From Streptomyces sp. TLI_053 (lineage in GTDB: Bacteria; Actinomycetota; Actinomycetes; Streptomycetales; Streptomycetaceae), in assembly GCF_900105395.1 (NCBI RefSeq), contig NZ_LT629775.1:4052001-4116000 (forward strand): a DNA stretch of 64,000 nt, given 5' to 3'. The position numbers were made by a program, and so were the translations under genes. Of this stretch, positions 17,101-25,946 are shown one piece after another; positions within the stretch are counted from its first letter, which is position 1; each line of letters begins with the position of its first letter. Under the pieces are notes generated by a model that was not told where the DNA came from, searched no databases, and worked only from the letters and a program-made list of their open reading frames with translations.

Positions 17101-17389
17101 CCGGGGGCTGCCCGACCCCGGCCTGGCGCAGGGCCGCGCGGACGCGCTCGGCGAGTTCGCCGGCGGCCTTGTTGGTGAAGGTGAGGCCGAGGACCTGCTC
17201 GGGGCGGACGGCGCCGGAGCCGACCAGCCAGACCACCCGGGCGGCCATCACGGTGGTCTTGCCGGAGCCGGCGCCGGCGACGATGACGGCGGGCCGCAAC
17301 GGGGCGCCGATCGCCGCGATCTGCTCCCGGTTGAAGGGGATGCCCAGCAGCTCCTTGAGCTGATCGGGATGGCTGAGCACGGCGGTCAC
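14141..17389 (-). CDS. adnB: Helicase-nuclease subunit AdnB
   Basis: 1082 residues. UvrD-like motor: Walker A AGAGSGKTT (about 38-46), Walker B VVLLDEYQDTS, motif VTAVGDPCQAIYGWRGAS, then LTAHKSKGLEWDVV. The C-terminal RecB-type nuclease is marked by GTRFHAWVQ and VVDWKTHRE with following QLAVYRLAWAEQ. In mycobacteria AdnA and AdnB form a heterodimeric motor-nuclease that resects double-strand breaks; the position after adnA on the same strand identifies this as AdnB. GTG start at 17389; TACCGT lies six bases upstream and no Shine-Dalgarno site is visible, so it may also have its own leaderless promoter. Confidence 0.92.
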   Translation of the reverse strand: MTAVLSHPDQLKELLGIPFNREQIAAIGAPLRPAVIVAGAGSGKTTVMAARVVWLVGSGAVRPEQVLGLTFTNKAAGELAERVRAALRQAGVGQPPADDDRYAAPADEALGEPEISTYHAFAGRLLKEHGLRIGIEPDVRLLADATRFQLAAKVLRSARGPFPALTGTFTGLVADLTALDGELAEHLVTPERLRAHDEELLDTLAGVRLSNEDLRAVPAGARARLELLRLVEDYRRRKSAAGLMDFGDQIAAAARLAQQRPEVGALLRDQYRVVLLDEYQDTSVAQRLMLAGLFGAGPDGPAPGHPVTAVGDPCQAIYGWRGASVANLDDFPHHFPAADGTPADRYALSENRRSGGRLLALANGLAAPLRAMHEGVEALRPAPGAELDGRVLAALLPTHAEEIDWLADRIAHLVRTGTAPGRIAVLCRGGAAFPDVHAALVAREVPVEVVGLGGLLHLPEVADLVAVCEVLQDPTANAALVRLLIGPRWRIGPRDLALLGRRAAELVRTARPEGVEPLAAAVAETDPTEVVSLADALESFLDGEEPEEPDAPQFSAEARIRFARLARELRELRRSLAEPLMDVLHRVLAVTGLEVELAASPHALAARRRETLHAFLDVAASFSDLDGDPGLAAFLGFLRAAQEHDRGLDAGLPGGEDTVKVLTAHKSKGLEWDVVAVPGLVRGAFPSSTPRERWTSAKRVLPHALRGDAATLPDVRGGWNAKAMKEFKAALAEHSATEELRLGYVAFTRPRSLLLASGHWWGPSQKTPRGPSAFLEQLREHAELPGNGEVDHWAEPPAEDAENPALAAPVERPWPLPLDPAAQHARRRVAEVVHRRLAGQPAPEPGPMAPEDRRLVESWDRDLTALIGELERSRGRVREVPLPASLSATQLLRLAADPDGFAHDLARPMPRPPQPAARRGTRFHAWVQSRIEPLMLIGPGALPGADDDGIEDEQDLERLKEAFLRTPYADRAPLRVEAPFQLVLAGRVVRGRIDAVYRDGDGGSEIGGASRYEVVDWKTHREETADPLQLAVYRLAWAEQAGVPPEQVTASFLYVRSGRIEQPAGLPDRKELERLLIGNSEE

Positions 17390-17503
17390 CACGCAACGGT
17401 AACGGGGCCCGCCGACAGCCCGGGCGCCGCTGTGGCGACGGCCACGTGTTGCGAGGGCCACGCCGCGCTGCCGCCGCCCGGGTCACGGAGGTGGAGGGGC
17501 GGG

Positions 17504-20500
17504 CTACTCGACCACCTGGACGCCCTCGCGCTGGGCGGAGCAGCTGCGCCGGAAGGTGCAGCGGTCGCAGCCGCCGCCGGTCTGCGGGACGAAGCGTTCG
17601 GCGAGGATCCGCCCGGCGGCGTCGGCGAGCAGGTTCTCGATCCACGGCTCGCCGTCGGGCGGGTCCTGCCGCTGCACCTTGGGCGCCTCGGGCACGGCCT
17701 TGTCGGGCTTGCGGAGCTGGACGAGTTCGGCGCCGCCGGACTCGGCGGCGGTGGCCGCGTCGAAGCCGGGCAGCCCGTTGAGCGCGCCGGAGCGGACGGC
17801 GAGCTGGTACACGGCGAGCTGCTTGTGGTCGGGCAGGGACTTGTCGGTGGGCGCCTGCTTGCCGGTCTTGAAGTCGACCACGTAGGCGCGGCCGGCCTCG
17901 TCCTGCTCGACCCGGTCCATCGAACCGCGGATCCGCACCTGGACGCCGCCGGCGTCGAGGGTGACGTCGAAGCCGTGCTCGGTGGCGACGACGTCGCGGC
18001 CGCGGGCCATGACGTGCCAGGTGAGGAAGCGCTCCAGGGCGTCGCGGGCCTCGGACTTCTCCTGCTGGGACTTCCAGGGCGCGTCGAAGGCGAGCGCGTC
18101 CCACACGGTGTCCAGGCGTTCCATCAGGACGGCGAGGTCGGCGGGGGTGCGGCCGGAGCCGACCTCGTCGGCGAGGGCGTGCACGACGTTCCCGAAGCCC
18201 TGCGCGGCGGAGGAGGTGCCGCGGGCCTTGACCTCCTTGTCCAGGAACCACTGGAGCGAGCAGCTCTCCAGCTGTTCCAGGCCGCTGCCGGACAGCCGCA
18301 CCGGCAGCGCGGCGTCGCGCAGCGGGGCGGGGGCGGCGGTGGGGTCGTCCAGGCCCCACCAGGCCTCGGGGCGGGCGGCGGGGACGAGCGGGCGGTCCTC
18401 GTCGTCGGTGGCGAGGGCGAGCGTGGCGAGCCGTTCGGCGGCGGCGCGGCGCAGCTCGGGCGAGCGGGTGGGGTCGACGGTGACCGCGCGCAGCTCGGCG
18501 ACCAGCGCGGGCACGGCGAGCGGGCGGCGCGGGCGGTGGGTGACGTCCTCGACGGTGACGGCCGGGGTGCGGCTCAGCACCCGGCCGGTCCTGGGATCGA
18601 CGTCCTCGCGGTAGAGCTCGCGCAGGAAGCGGGACGGCTGGTCGCCGTCGTCGGCGGGGGCCTTGACGGCGGTGACGACCAGCCGGTCCTTGGCCCGGGT
18701 GGCGGCGACGTAGAAGAGGCGGCGTTCCTCGGCGAGCAGCGCGGCGGGGGTGAGGGGTTCGGCGAGGCCGTCGCGGCCGATCCGGTCGGCCTCCAGCAGG
18801 GAGCCGCGGCGGCGCAGGTCGGGCCAGAGGCCGTCCTGGACACCGGCGACGACGACGAGCCGCCACTCCAGGCCCTTGGCGCGGTGGGCGGTCATCAGCC
18901 GGACCGCCTCGGGGCGCACGGCCCGCACGGTGAGGGTGTCGGCCGCGATGTCCTGGGCCTCCAGCTCGGCGAGCAGGTCGAGGGCGCCGCGGTGGCCGGT
19001 GACCTGCTCCTCGGCGCGGGCCGCGGTCTCGAAGAGGGCGCAGACGGCGTCGAGGTCCCGGTCGGCGTTGCGGCCGGCGGCGCCGCCGCGCAGGGCGGCG
19101 CGTTCCAGGCGTTCGCGCCAGCGGCGGGAGCCCTCCCACAGCTGCCAGAGGGCGTCCTCGGCGGTGCAGCCGCCGGCGAGGGCCTCGCGGACCTTGCGCA
19201 GCAGGCTGCCGAGGGCGTGCGCGCGGCGGGCGTAGGGGGTGTCCAGGACGGCGAGGCGCTCGGGTTCGGCGAGGGCCTCGCGCACCAGTTCGCCGGCCGG
19301 GCGGGGGACGGTGGCCACCGGGGCGGCCCCGCCGTTCCCCTCGCCGTCCTCGTCGCCGCGCTCGTCGCCGTGCTCGTCGCCGTCCGGCTCGGCGTCCGTC
19401 CCGGCGGCGGTGCGGGCCCGCCCGGCCGCACGGGCCCGGTCCGCGGCCTCGGCGCGCAGCGCGGCGCGTTCCTCCTCGCGCAGGGTCCGGCCGAGGCGGC
19501 GCAGGTCGGCGCCGTCCAGGCCGCCGAGCGGACCGGTGAGCAGGGCGTGCGCGAGCTCGGTGGTGAGCGGGTCGGGCCCGCCGGGGCCGGGGCCGCCGTC
19601 CTCGGCGTCGTCCCGGCGGTCGCGGACGGCCTGCTCGGCACAGACCCGCAGCGCCAGCAGCAGCTGGGCGACGGCCGGCTCCTCGCGCAGCGGCAGGTCG
19701 TCGCCGTCGATCTCCAGCGGCACCCCGGCCGCGCCGAGCGCCCGCCGCACCCCGGGGATGGACCGGGCGCCGGCCCGGACCAGCACCGCCATCTCGCCCC
19801 ACGGCACGCCGTCCTCCAGATGGGCCCGGCGCAGCAGGTCGGCGACCGAGTCCAGCTCGGCGCCCGGGGTCGGGTAGGTGCGGACCTCGACCCGGCCGCC
19901 CTCCCGGGCGGGCAGCGGGGCGCGGTGCTGGGCGAGCTTGTCGCTGGGCAGCCGGCCCATCGGCATCCGCCGGGTGAGTTCGCGGGCGGCGGCGAGCAGC
20001 ACGGCGCCCGAGCGGCGGGACACCCGCAGCACCTTGACCTCGGCGGGACGGCCGTCGGCGTGCCGGAAGGTCTGCGGGAACTCCAGGATGCCGTTGATGT
20101 CGGCACCGCGGAACGCGTAGATGGACTGGTCCGGGTCCCCGACGGCGACCAGCTCGCGCCCGCCGCCGGCCAGCCGCCGGAGCAGCCGGACCTGGGCCGG
20201 GTCGGTGTCCTGGTACTCGTCGACGAAGACCGCGTCGTAGCGCTCGCGCAGGCTCCGCTCGACCTCGGGGCGCTCGGCGAGCAGCACGGCGCGGTGCACC
20301 AGCTCGGCGTAGTCGAGGACGCCGCGCAGGTCGAGCACGTCGAGGTAGTCGGCGAGGAAGTGCGCGGCGGCGGCCCAGTCCGGGCGCCGCACGCCCTCGG
20401 CGAAGCGGGCCAGCTCGGCCTCGCCCAGCCCGAGCTCCCGGCTGCGGGCGAGGACGGCCCGGACCTCGTCGGCGAAGCCGCGGGTGGTCAGGCAGGCGCG

Positions 20501-20983
20501 CAGGTCGAGCGGCCAGGCGATCCGGGAACGGCCGCGCCGGGCGTCCTCGGCGCCGCCGGCGAGCAGCTCGCGGACCATGACGTCCTGCTCGGGCCCGGAG
20601 AGCAGCCGCAGCGGCTCGGCGTAGTCGGCCGGGTCCTGGTGGGCGCGGAGCAGGGCGTAGCAGAAGGAGTGGAAGGTGGTGGCCTGCGGGGCGGCGGCGC
20701 GGGCGCCGGCGGGGGTGGCGGAGAGCCGGCCGGCCATCCGGTCCCGCAGTTCCACCGCGGCCTTGCGGCTGAAGGTGAGGACGAGGATCCGCTCGGGGTC
20801 GGTGCCGTTCTCGATCCGCCGGGCGACGGCCTCGACCAGCGTCGTGGTCTTGCCCGTGCCCGGACCGGCGAGCACCAGCAGCGGACCGCCCGTGTGCTCG
20901 ACCACGGCGCGCTGGTAGGCGTCGAGTTCGGGCGGTACGGGCGGTACGAGGGGGCTGCGCACCAGACGGTAGGGGGAGCTCAC
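17504..20983 (-). CDS. adnA: Helicase-nuclease subunit AdnA
   Basis: 1159 residues, partner of AdnB. Walker A LAGPGTGKTT (about 38-47), Walker B AVFVDEYQDTD, VGDPDQSIYAFRGAD and LMTAHRAKGLEW define the SF1A motor. The nuclease domain has VVDFKTGKQAP, and its Fe-S cysteines are visible as one in LESCSLQWF and a C-x2-C-x5-C cluster in the last about 20 residues (CDRCTFRRSC). This split cluster is typical of AddB/AdnA-type nucleases. A run of acidic Gly/Asp/Glu repeats (about 535-560) is a flexible insertion. The GTG start has AGGA six bases upstream. Confidence 0.92.
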   Translation of the reverse strand: MSSPYRLVRSPLVPPVPPELDAYQRAVVEHTGGPLLVLAGPGTGKTTTLVEAVARRIENGTDPERILVLTFSRKAAVELRDRMAGRLSATPAGARAAAPQATTFHSFCYALLRAHQDPADYAEPLRLLSGPEQDVMVRELLAGGAEDARRGRSRIAWPLDLRACLTTRGFADEVRAVLARSRELGLGEAELARFAEGVRRPDWAAAAHFLADYLDVLDLRGVLDYAELVHRAVLLAERPEVERSLRERYDAVFVDEYQDTDPAQVRLLRRLAGGGRELVAVGDPDQSIYAFRGADINGILEFPQTFRHADGRPAEVKVLRVSRRSGAVLLAAARELTRRMPMGRLPSDKLAQHRAPLPAREGGRVEVRTYPTPGAELDSVADLLRRAHLEDGVPWGEMAVLVRAGARSIPGVRRALGAAGVPLEIDGDDLPLREEPAVAQLLLALRVCAEQAVRDRRDDAEDGGPGPGGPDPLTTELAHALLTGPLGGLDGADLRRLGRTLREEERAALRAEAADRARAAGRARTAAGTDAEPDGDEHGDERGDEDGEGNGGAAPVATVPRPAGELVREALAEPERLAVLDTPYARRAHALGSLLRKVREALAGGCTAEDALWQLWEGSRRWRERLERAALRGGAAGRNADRDLDAVCALFETAARAEEQVTGHRGALDLLAELEAQDIAADTLTVRAVRPEAVRLMTAHRAKGLEWRLVVVAGVQDGLWPDLRRRGSLLEADRIGRDGLAEPLTPAALLAEERRLFYVAATRAKDRLVVTAVKAPADDGDQPSRFLRELYREDVDPRTGRVLSRTPAVTVEDVTHRPRRPLAVPALVAELRAVTVDPTRSPELRRAAAERLATLALATDDEDRPLVPAARPEAWWGLDDPTAAPAPLRDAALPVRLSGSGLEQLESCSLQWFLDKEVKARGTSSAAQGFGNVVHALADEVGSGRTPADLAVLMERLDTVWDALAFDAPWKSQQEKSEARDALERFLTWHVMARGRDVVATEHGFDVTLDAGGVQVRIRGSMDRVEQDEAGRAYVVDFKTGKQAPTDKSLPDHKQLAVYQLAVRSGALNGLPGFDAATAAESGGAELVQLRKPDKAVPEAPKVQRQDPPDGEPWIENLLADAAGRILAERFVPQTGGGCDRCTFRRSCSAQREGVQVVE

Positions 20984-21052
20984 GGACGTCCTGGGGGTCG
21001 TGCTCGGGCAACTGCGGGCGGGCCCCGCCGAGGGGCCCGCCGTACATCGAGC

Positions 21053-21478
21053 CTACGATCCTGCCCCGTCATTCCCGTCCGCGCACGTGATTCCGCCCGA
21101 TCCGGGCCCCGGCGCCCCGCGCTGCTCCCCGTCGGCTCCGCCGTCCCAGCGGGCGCGCCGCAGGTCGACCCGGGGCGGGTCGGCGAGCTCCCGCAGCGGG
21201 GTGCCCTCGTCGCCGTAGTGACCCAGGGCGCGGTGCTCGTGGCCGGGCAGCAGGCGGCCGTCGGCGCGGACCACCCGCCACCACGGGACGGCGCCGCCGT
21301 AGAGGGCCATCACCCGGCCGACCTGCCGGGGCCCGCCCTGCCCGAGGTACTCGGCGATGTCCCCGTAGGTCATCACCCGGCCGGGTGGAATCCGCTCGGT
21401 CAGGTCGAGCACGAGTTCGGCGAAGGGAGGCAGCTCGCCGCGGCCTGCCTCCTCGGGGGCGTCCGTCACCTGCGGCAT
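21053..21478 (-). CDS. Alkyltransferase-like protein (MGMT/ATL family)
   Basis: 141 residues. Resembles the C-terminal DNA-binding domain of O6-alkylguanine transferases (RIPPGRVMTYGDIAEYLG ... RQVGRVM), but the active-site PCHRV is replaced by PWWRV, so the alkyl-accepting cysteine is absent. This is the hallmark of ATL proteins, which bind O6-alkylguanine and hand the lesion to nucleotide excision repair. Short low-complexity tail rich in Gly. Lies next to adnA as does its mycobacterial homologue, strengthening a repair role. Confidence 0.88.
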   Translation of the reverse strand: MPQVTDAPEEAGRGELPPFAELVLDLTERIPPGRVMTYGDIAEYLGQGGPRQVGRVMALYGGAVPWWRVVRADGRLLPGHEHRALGHYGDEGTPLRELADPPRVDLRRARWDGGADGEQRGAPGPGSGGITCADGNDGAGS

Positions 21479-21612
21479 TCTTCCGCATCCGGCCGGACGA
21501 CGGGGCCCGTGCGAACGATCCGCCGCGCCCGATCCGGCCCCTGTCCAGCGCGGGGCGCCGAGGCATGCCACCATCTTCGGGGCGGTGAGTGGTGATACGA
21601 GGACAAGACCAG

Positions 21613-24357
21613 ATGACCGGGACGGCTGACGTGGGCGTGGACGAGGGCTCCGACGAGTCCTCCGACAGCATGCCCGCAGGTCGCGGCGGACAGCCCGCCG
21701 CCGCGCCGTCACCGGAAGTCTCCCTGATCAAGGACCGGACGATCAAGAGCCCCCAGCCGACCGGCCCCGCGACCGGGGCGCCCGCCGCCGTACCCGGCCA
21801 ACCGACCGCGGCCGACCCCGGACCGGGCACCGTGACCGACGGGGCCCCGGCCCCGCAGCTCGCGCACGACCCCCTGGACGACGCCCCGCACCTGGATGTC
21901 GACGAACCGCTGCTCGCCGCCCGCGCGCACCGCCCCTCGGACCTCATCCGCTTCCTGGCCGGCGTCTTCGGCATCGTCGCGGTGTTCGTGCTCGCCGGCG
22001 TGGCGACCTCGACCACCACCGGCATCGAGATCGACATCGCCGAGAACGCGCCGCGCTTCTCCCCGGTGCTGTCCACCATCACCGGCCTGGTCTCCAACGT
22101 CGCGGTGCTGGCCGTGCCGCTCGCCTTCGCGGTCGAGCGGCTGATCAAGCGCGACGGGCTGCGGGTCGCCGACGGCGTCCTCGCCTCGGTCCTCGCCTAC
22201 GGCGTCTCGCTCGGCATCGACTGGTGGGTGGCCGAGGGCGCCTCCGACCACATCCGGGACGCGCTGACCCGCTTCCCGCTGGACTCCGTCGGCACCCTGA
22301 CCGACCCGGTGCACGGCTACCTCGCCCCGGTGATCGCCTACATGACGGCGGTCGGGATGTCGAGCAGACCGCGCTGGCGGGTCGCGCTGTGGGTGGTGGT
22401 GGTCTTCAGCGGCATCACCGAACTGCTCGGCGGCTACACCACCCCGCTGTCCCTGCTGCTCACCGTGCTGATCGGCTGGTCCGTCGCCTACGGCACCCTC
22501 TACGCGATCGGCTCGCCGAACATCCGGCCCACCGGGCAGCACCTGATGATCGGCCTGCGCAAGGTCGGCTTCACCCCGGCCAGCGCCCACCGCGCCCCCG
22601 ACGCCCCCGGCGGCACCCGCCGCTACCTGGTCGCCCAGCAGAGCGGCCCGCCGCTGGACGTCCACATCGTCGACCGCGAGCAGCAGGCCTCCGGCTTCTT
22701 CTACCGGGCCTGGCGCCGGCTGCGGCTGCGTTCGGTGGCCGTGCGGCGCAGCCCGCAGTCACTGCGCCAGGCCCTGGAGCAGGAGGCGCTGATCGCGTAC
22801 GCGGCCGCCGCCTCCGGCGCCCGCGCCCCGCAACTGGTCGCCACCTCCGAGCTGGGCCCGGACGCCGCGATCCTGGTCTACGAGAACGTCGAGGGCCGCA
22901 CCCTGGACGACCTCGCCGACGAGGAGGTGACCGACCGGGTGATGGCCTCGCTGTGGGAGTCGGTCGCCGCCCTGCACGAGCGCCGGATCGCGCACCGCCG
23001 GCTCACCGGCGAGTCGCTGCTGGTCGTCGACGGGAAGACGGCCTGCCTGGTCAACCTCTCCGGCGGCGACATCGCGGCCACCGACCTCACGCTGCGCATC
23101 GACGTCGCCCAGCTGCTCACCACCTTCGCGCTGCGGATCGGCCCGGAGCGCACGGTCGCCACCGCCAACGCGGTGCTCGGCGCCGAGCGGGTCGCCCAGG
23201 CGCTGCCGCTGCTCCAGCCGGTCGGGATGAGCCGCTCGACCCGGGTCGACCTGAAGAAGCTCGGCAAGGAGCGAAAGGCCGCCGCCCAGGCCAAGGCGCT
23301 GGAGCAGGTCGCCGCGGGCGAGCGCACCCAGGAACAGGCCGAGGAGGACATCGCGGTCGCCGGTGAGGACCTGCTCAGCCGGATCCGCGGCCAGATCCTG
23401 CAGATCGCGCCCGAGGCGCCGATGGAGCCGGCCAGGCTGGAGCGGCTCAAGCCGAAGACGCTGATCATGGTGATCGCGCTGACCTTCGCGGCCTATCTGA
23501 CGCTGACCACCGTCAAGCCGGCCCAGCTCAAGCTCTCCCAGATGGACTGGGCCTGGGCAGCGGTGGCGCTCGCCGCGGCCTGCTTCTCCTACGTGGCCGC
23601 GGCGATGAGCCTGACCGGCTTCGTCCCGGAGAAACTGCCGTTCCGCCGGACCGTGGCCGCCCAGATCGCCGGCTCGTTCGTGAAGCTGGTCGCCCCGGCC
23701 GCGATCGGCGGCATCGCGCTGAACACCCGCTACCTGCAGAAGGCGGGCATCCGCTCCGGCCAGGCGGTCGCCTCGGTCGGCGCCTCCCAGCTGGCCGGCC
23801 TGACCGGGCACCTGCTGCTGCTGTTCAGCTTCGGTCTGATCACCGGCAGCCAGACCAACGGCGACCTCTCCGCCTCCCGCGCGGTGATCATCGGCGTGCT
23901 GAGCGCGGCCGTGCTGGCGCTGGTGGTGGCGGCGGTCGCCCCGCTGCGGCGGTTCGTGCTGAACCGGCTGCGCTCGCTGTTCTTCGGCGTGGTGCCGCGG
24001 ATGCTCGACCTCATGCAGACGCCCAGCAAGCTCGTCACCGGCTTCGGCGGCATCCTGCTGCTGACCCTGTCGTTCACCGCCTGCCTGGACGCCTCGGTGC
24101 AGGCGTTCGGCGGCTCGATCTCCTTCTCGGCGGTCGCCGTGGTCTTCCTGACCGCCAACGCGGCCGGCTCCGCCATCCCCACCCCGGGCGGCATCGGCCC
24201 GGTCGAGGTCGCCCTGATCGGCGCGCTCACCGTCGCCGACGTGCCGGCCGCCGTCGCCACCCCGGCGGTCTTCCTCTACCGGGCGCTCACCTTCTGGCTG
24301 CCGGTGGTGCCCGGCTGGATCTCCTACAACGTGCTCCAGCGCAAGGGCGCGCTCTAG
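21613..24357 (+). CDS. Large membrane protein: kinase-like domain fused to LPG-synthase/flippase-type domain
   Basis: 914 residues. After an about 100-residue disordered N-terminus come about six membrane helices (about 110-305), then a cytosolic domain (about 335-590) resembling a protein/aminoglycoside kinase but degenerate: HRRL replaces HRDL and VNLSGGD replaces the DFG region. The C-terminal 300 residues hold seven or more helices of the lysylphosphatidylglycerol synthase/UPF0104 flippase family (FVKLVAPAAIGGIALNTRY and PTPGGIGPVEVALIGAL are typical). It probably moves a lipid or lipid-linked substrate across the membrane; the pseudokinase may sense or regulate. ATG preceded by GAGGA ten bases upstream. 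Divergent from the ATL gene. Confidence 0.82.
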   Translation: MTGTADVGVDEGSDESSDSMPAGRGGQPAAAPSPEVSLIKDRTIKSPQPTGPATGAPAAVPGQPTAADPGPGTVTDGAPAPQLAHDPLDDAPHLDVDEPLLAARAHRPSDLIRFLAGVFGIVAVFVLAGVATSTTTGIEIDIAENAPRFSPVLSTITGLVSNVAVLAVPLAFAVERLIKRDGLRVADGVLASVLAYGVSLGIDWWVAEGASDHIRDALTRFPLDSVGTLTDPVHGYLAPVIAYMTAVGMSSRPRWRVALWVVVVFSGITELLGGYTTPLSLLLTVLIGWSVAYGTLYAIGSPNIRPTGQHLMIGLRKVGFTPASAHRAPDAPGGTRRYLVAQQSGPPLDVHIVDREQQASGFFYRAWRRLRLRSVAVRRSPQSLRQALEQEALIAYAAAASGARAPQLVATSELGPDAAILVYENVEGRTLDDLADEEVTDRVMASLWESVAALHERRIAHRRLTGESLLVVDGKTACLVNLSGGDIAATDLTLRIDVAQLLTTFALRIGPERTVATANAVLGAERVAQALPLLQPVGMSRSTRVDLKKLGKERKAAAQAKALEQVAAGERTQEQAEEDIAVAGEDLLSRIRGQILQIAPEAPMEPARLERLKPKTLIMVIALTFAAYLTLTTVKPAQLKLSQMDWAWAAVALAAACFSYVAAAMSLTGFVPEKLPFRRTVAAQIAGSFVKLVAPAAIGGIALNTRYLQKAGIRSGQAVASVGASQLAGLTGHLLLLFSFGLITGSQTNGDLSASRAVIIGVLSAAVLALVVAAVAPLRRFVLNRLRSLFFGVVPRMLDLMQTPSKLVTGFGGILLLTLSFTACLDASVQAFGGSISFSAVAVVFLTANAAGSAIPTPGGIGPVEVALIGALTVADVPAAVATPAVFLYRALTFWLPVVPGWISYNVLQRKGAL

Positions 24358-24404
24358 CCCCTCGTTCCGGTCCCCTTCGGGAGGAAGCCCGGAACGAAGG
24401 AGCC

Positions 24405-24444
24405 GGGAACGCGGCAGCCGGAACGCGGCAGCCCGGAACGCGGA
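24405..24444. repeat. Short GGAACGCGGCAGCC direct repeats
   Basis: Two complete copies and a partial third of a GGAACGCGGCAGCC unit lie directly before the terminator hairpin. They sit between two converging genes and look like slippage products. Confidence 0.5.
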
Positions 24445-24468
24445 AAGGGCCCGCCGGAGCGGGCCCTT
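24445..24468. terminator. Bidirectional terminator hairpin
   Basis: 10-bp perfect stem AAGGGCCCGC (24445-24454) / GCGGGCCCTT (24459-24468) with a four-base loop, midway between the converging flippase-like and moeZ genes. Confidence 0.7.
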
Positions 24469-24495
24469 CACGGTGGTCGGTACCGCGCGGTGCGG

Positions 24496-25674
24496 TCAGT
24501 ACACCGGCTTGTGCGGCTCGATCTGGTTCACCCAGCCGAGCACGCCGCCGCCCAGGTGGACGGCGTTGGAGAAGCCCGCCGACTTGACCACGGCCAGCAC
24601 CTCGGCCGAGCGGACGCCCGACTTGCAGTGCAGCACGATCTTCCGGTCCTGGGGCAGCTGCTCCAGCGCGTTGCCCATCAGGAACTCGTTCTTCGGGATC
24701 AGCACCGCGCCGGGGATGCTGACGATCTCGTACTCGCCGGGCTCGCGGACGTCGATCAGGAAGATGTCCTCCTCCTCGTCCTGCCACTGCTTGAGCTGCT
24801 TCGAGGTGATCGTCGAACCGGCGGCCGCGGCCTGCGCCTCCTCCGACACGACGCCGCAGAAGGCCTCGTAGTCGATGAGCTCGGTGACGGTCGGGTTCTC
24901 GCCGCAGAGCGCGCAGTTCGGGTCCTTGCGGACCTTCACCTGGCGGTAGTTCATCTCCAGGGCGTCGTAGATCATCAGCCGGCCGACCAGCGGGTCGCCG
25001 ACCCCGGCCAGCAGCTTGATCGCCTCGGTGACCTGGATCGAGCCGATCGACGCGCACAGCACGCCCAGCACGCCGCCCTCGGCGCAGGACGGGACCATGC
25101 CCGGCGGCGGCGCCTCCGGGTAGAGGCAGCGGTAGCAGGGGCCGTGCTCGGCCCAGAACACGCTCGCCTGGCCGTCGAAGCGGTAGATCGAGCCCCACAC
25201 GTACGGCTTGCCGAGCAGCACCGCGGCGTCGTTCACCAGGTAACGGGTGGCGAAGTTGTCGGTGCCGTCCACGATCAGGTCGTAGCCGGAGAAGATCTCC
25301 ATGACATTGGAGTTGTCGAGGCGCTCGTCGTGCAGGATCACCTCGACGTAGGGGTTGATCTCCTTGACCGAGTCCCGCGCCGACTCGCCCTTCGAGCGGC
25401 CGATGTCCGACTGGCCGTGGATGATCTGCCGCTGCAGGTTCGACTCGTCGACGACGTCGAACTCGACGATCCCCAGCGTCCCGACGCCGGCCGCGGCCAG
25501 GTACATCAGCGCGGGCGAGCCCAGACCGCCGGCGCCGACGCACAGCACCTTGGCGTTCTTCAGCCGCTTCTGCCCGGCCATGCCCACGTCGGGGATGATC
25601 AGGTGGCGGGAGTACCTGCGGACCTCGTCGACGGTGAGCTCGTCGGCCGGCTCGACCAGGGGTGGCAGCGACAC
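24496..25674 (-). CDS. moeZ: Adenylyltransferase/sulfurtransferase MoeZ (MoeB plus rhodanese)
   Basis: 392 residues. The N-terminal E1-like domain has the ATP-binding GAGGLGSPALMYLA and zinc cysteine pairs CYRC and CALC; the C-terminal rhodanese domain has the persulfide-forming cysteine in VLHCKSGVRSAEV. The enzyme adenylates the C-terminal glycine of small sulfur-carrier proteins and passes sulfur to them for molybdopterin, thiamine, cysteine or thiolated natural products; in Streptomyces one MoeZ serves several pathways. The GTG at 25674 is preferred because CGGAG lies seven bases upstream and the product then has the standard 392-residue length. Confidence 0.95.
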   Translation of the reverse strand: MSLPPLVEPADELTVDEVRRYSRHLIIPDVGMAGQKRLKNAKVLCVGAGGLGSPALMYLAAAGVGTLGIVEFDVVDESNLQRQIIHGQSDIGRSKGESARDSVKEINPYVEVILHDERLDNSNVMEIFSGYDLIVDGTDNFATRYLVNDAAVLLGKPYVWGSIYRFDGQASVFWAEHGPCYRCLYPEAPPPGMVPSCAEGGVLGVLCASIGSIQVTEAIKLLAGVGDPLVGRLMIYDALEMNYRQVKVRKDPNCALCGENPTVTELIDYEAFCGVVSEEAQAAAAGSTITSKQLKQWQDEEEDIFLIDVREPGEYEIVSIPGAVLIPKNEFLMGNALEQLPQDRKIVLHCKSGVRSAEVLAVVKSAGFSNAVHLGGGVLGWVNQIEPHKPVY

Positions 25675-25897
25675 GGGTTCTCCGTTGCTCGTCGGTTCGG
25701 GTGGCCGGGGCCAACCTCTTGGGGCTTGTTGCTCCGCCACCGCGGTGGCTCTGCTAGGCCAACAGTGTCACGCCGCCCCGGTATTCCGAGACAGCCCGTC
25801 CGAAGGACGAGACGGGCCGCGCCGGATGGTGGGACCACGCACCGGGCCCCGGAACGGTCGCCGCGGGCCGTCCCGGGGCCCGGAAACAGCGGGTTCC

Positions 25898-25941
25898 CGC
25901 CGCCGCCGCGGTCCGGACCGGTCCGGACCGCGGCGGCGGCG
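25898..25941. terminator. 44-base perfect palindrome (terminator)
   Basis: A 22-bp inverted repeat without spacer, centred between 25919 and 25920, six bases after the stop of the epimerase gene. The leftward carbohydrate operon would end here and isolate moeZ from it. No T-tract, as is common for Streptomyces terminators. Confidence 0.8.
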
Positions 25942-25946
25942 CCGGC

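Noticed and set aside
14394..21595. Very long open frames on both strands (over 2,000 codons) across the adnA-adnB region
   Set aside because: They are shadows of the real helicase genes created by the GC-rich third positions; translations are low-complexity Arg/Pro/Gly or Ala/Gly/Glu and show no domains.
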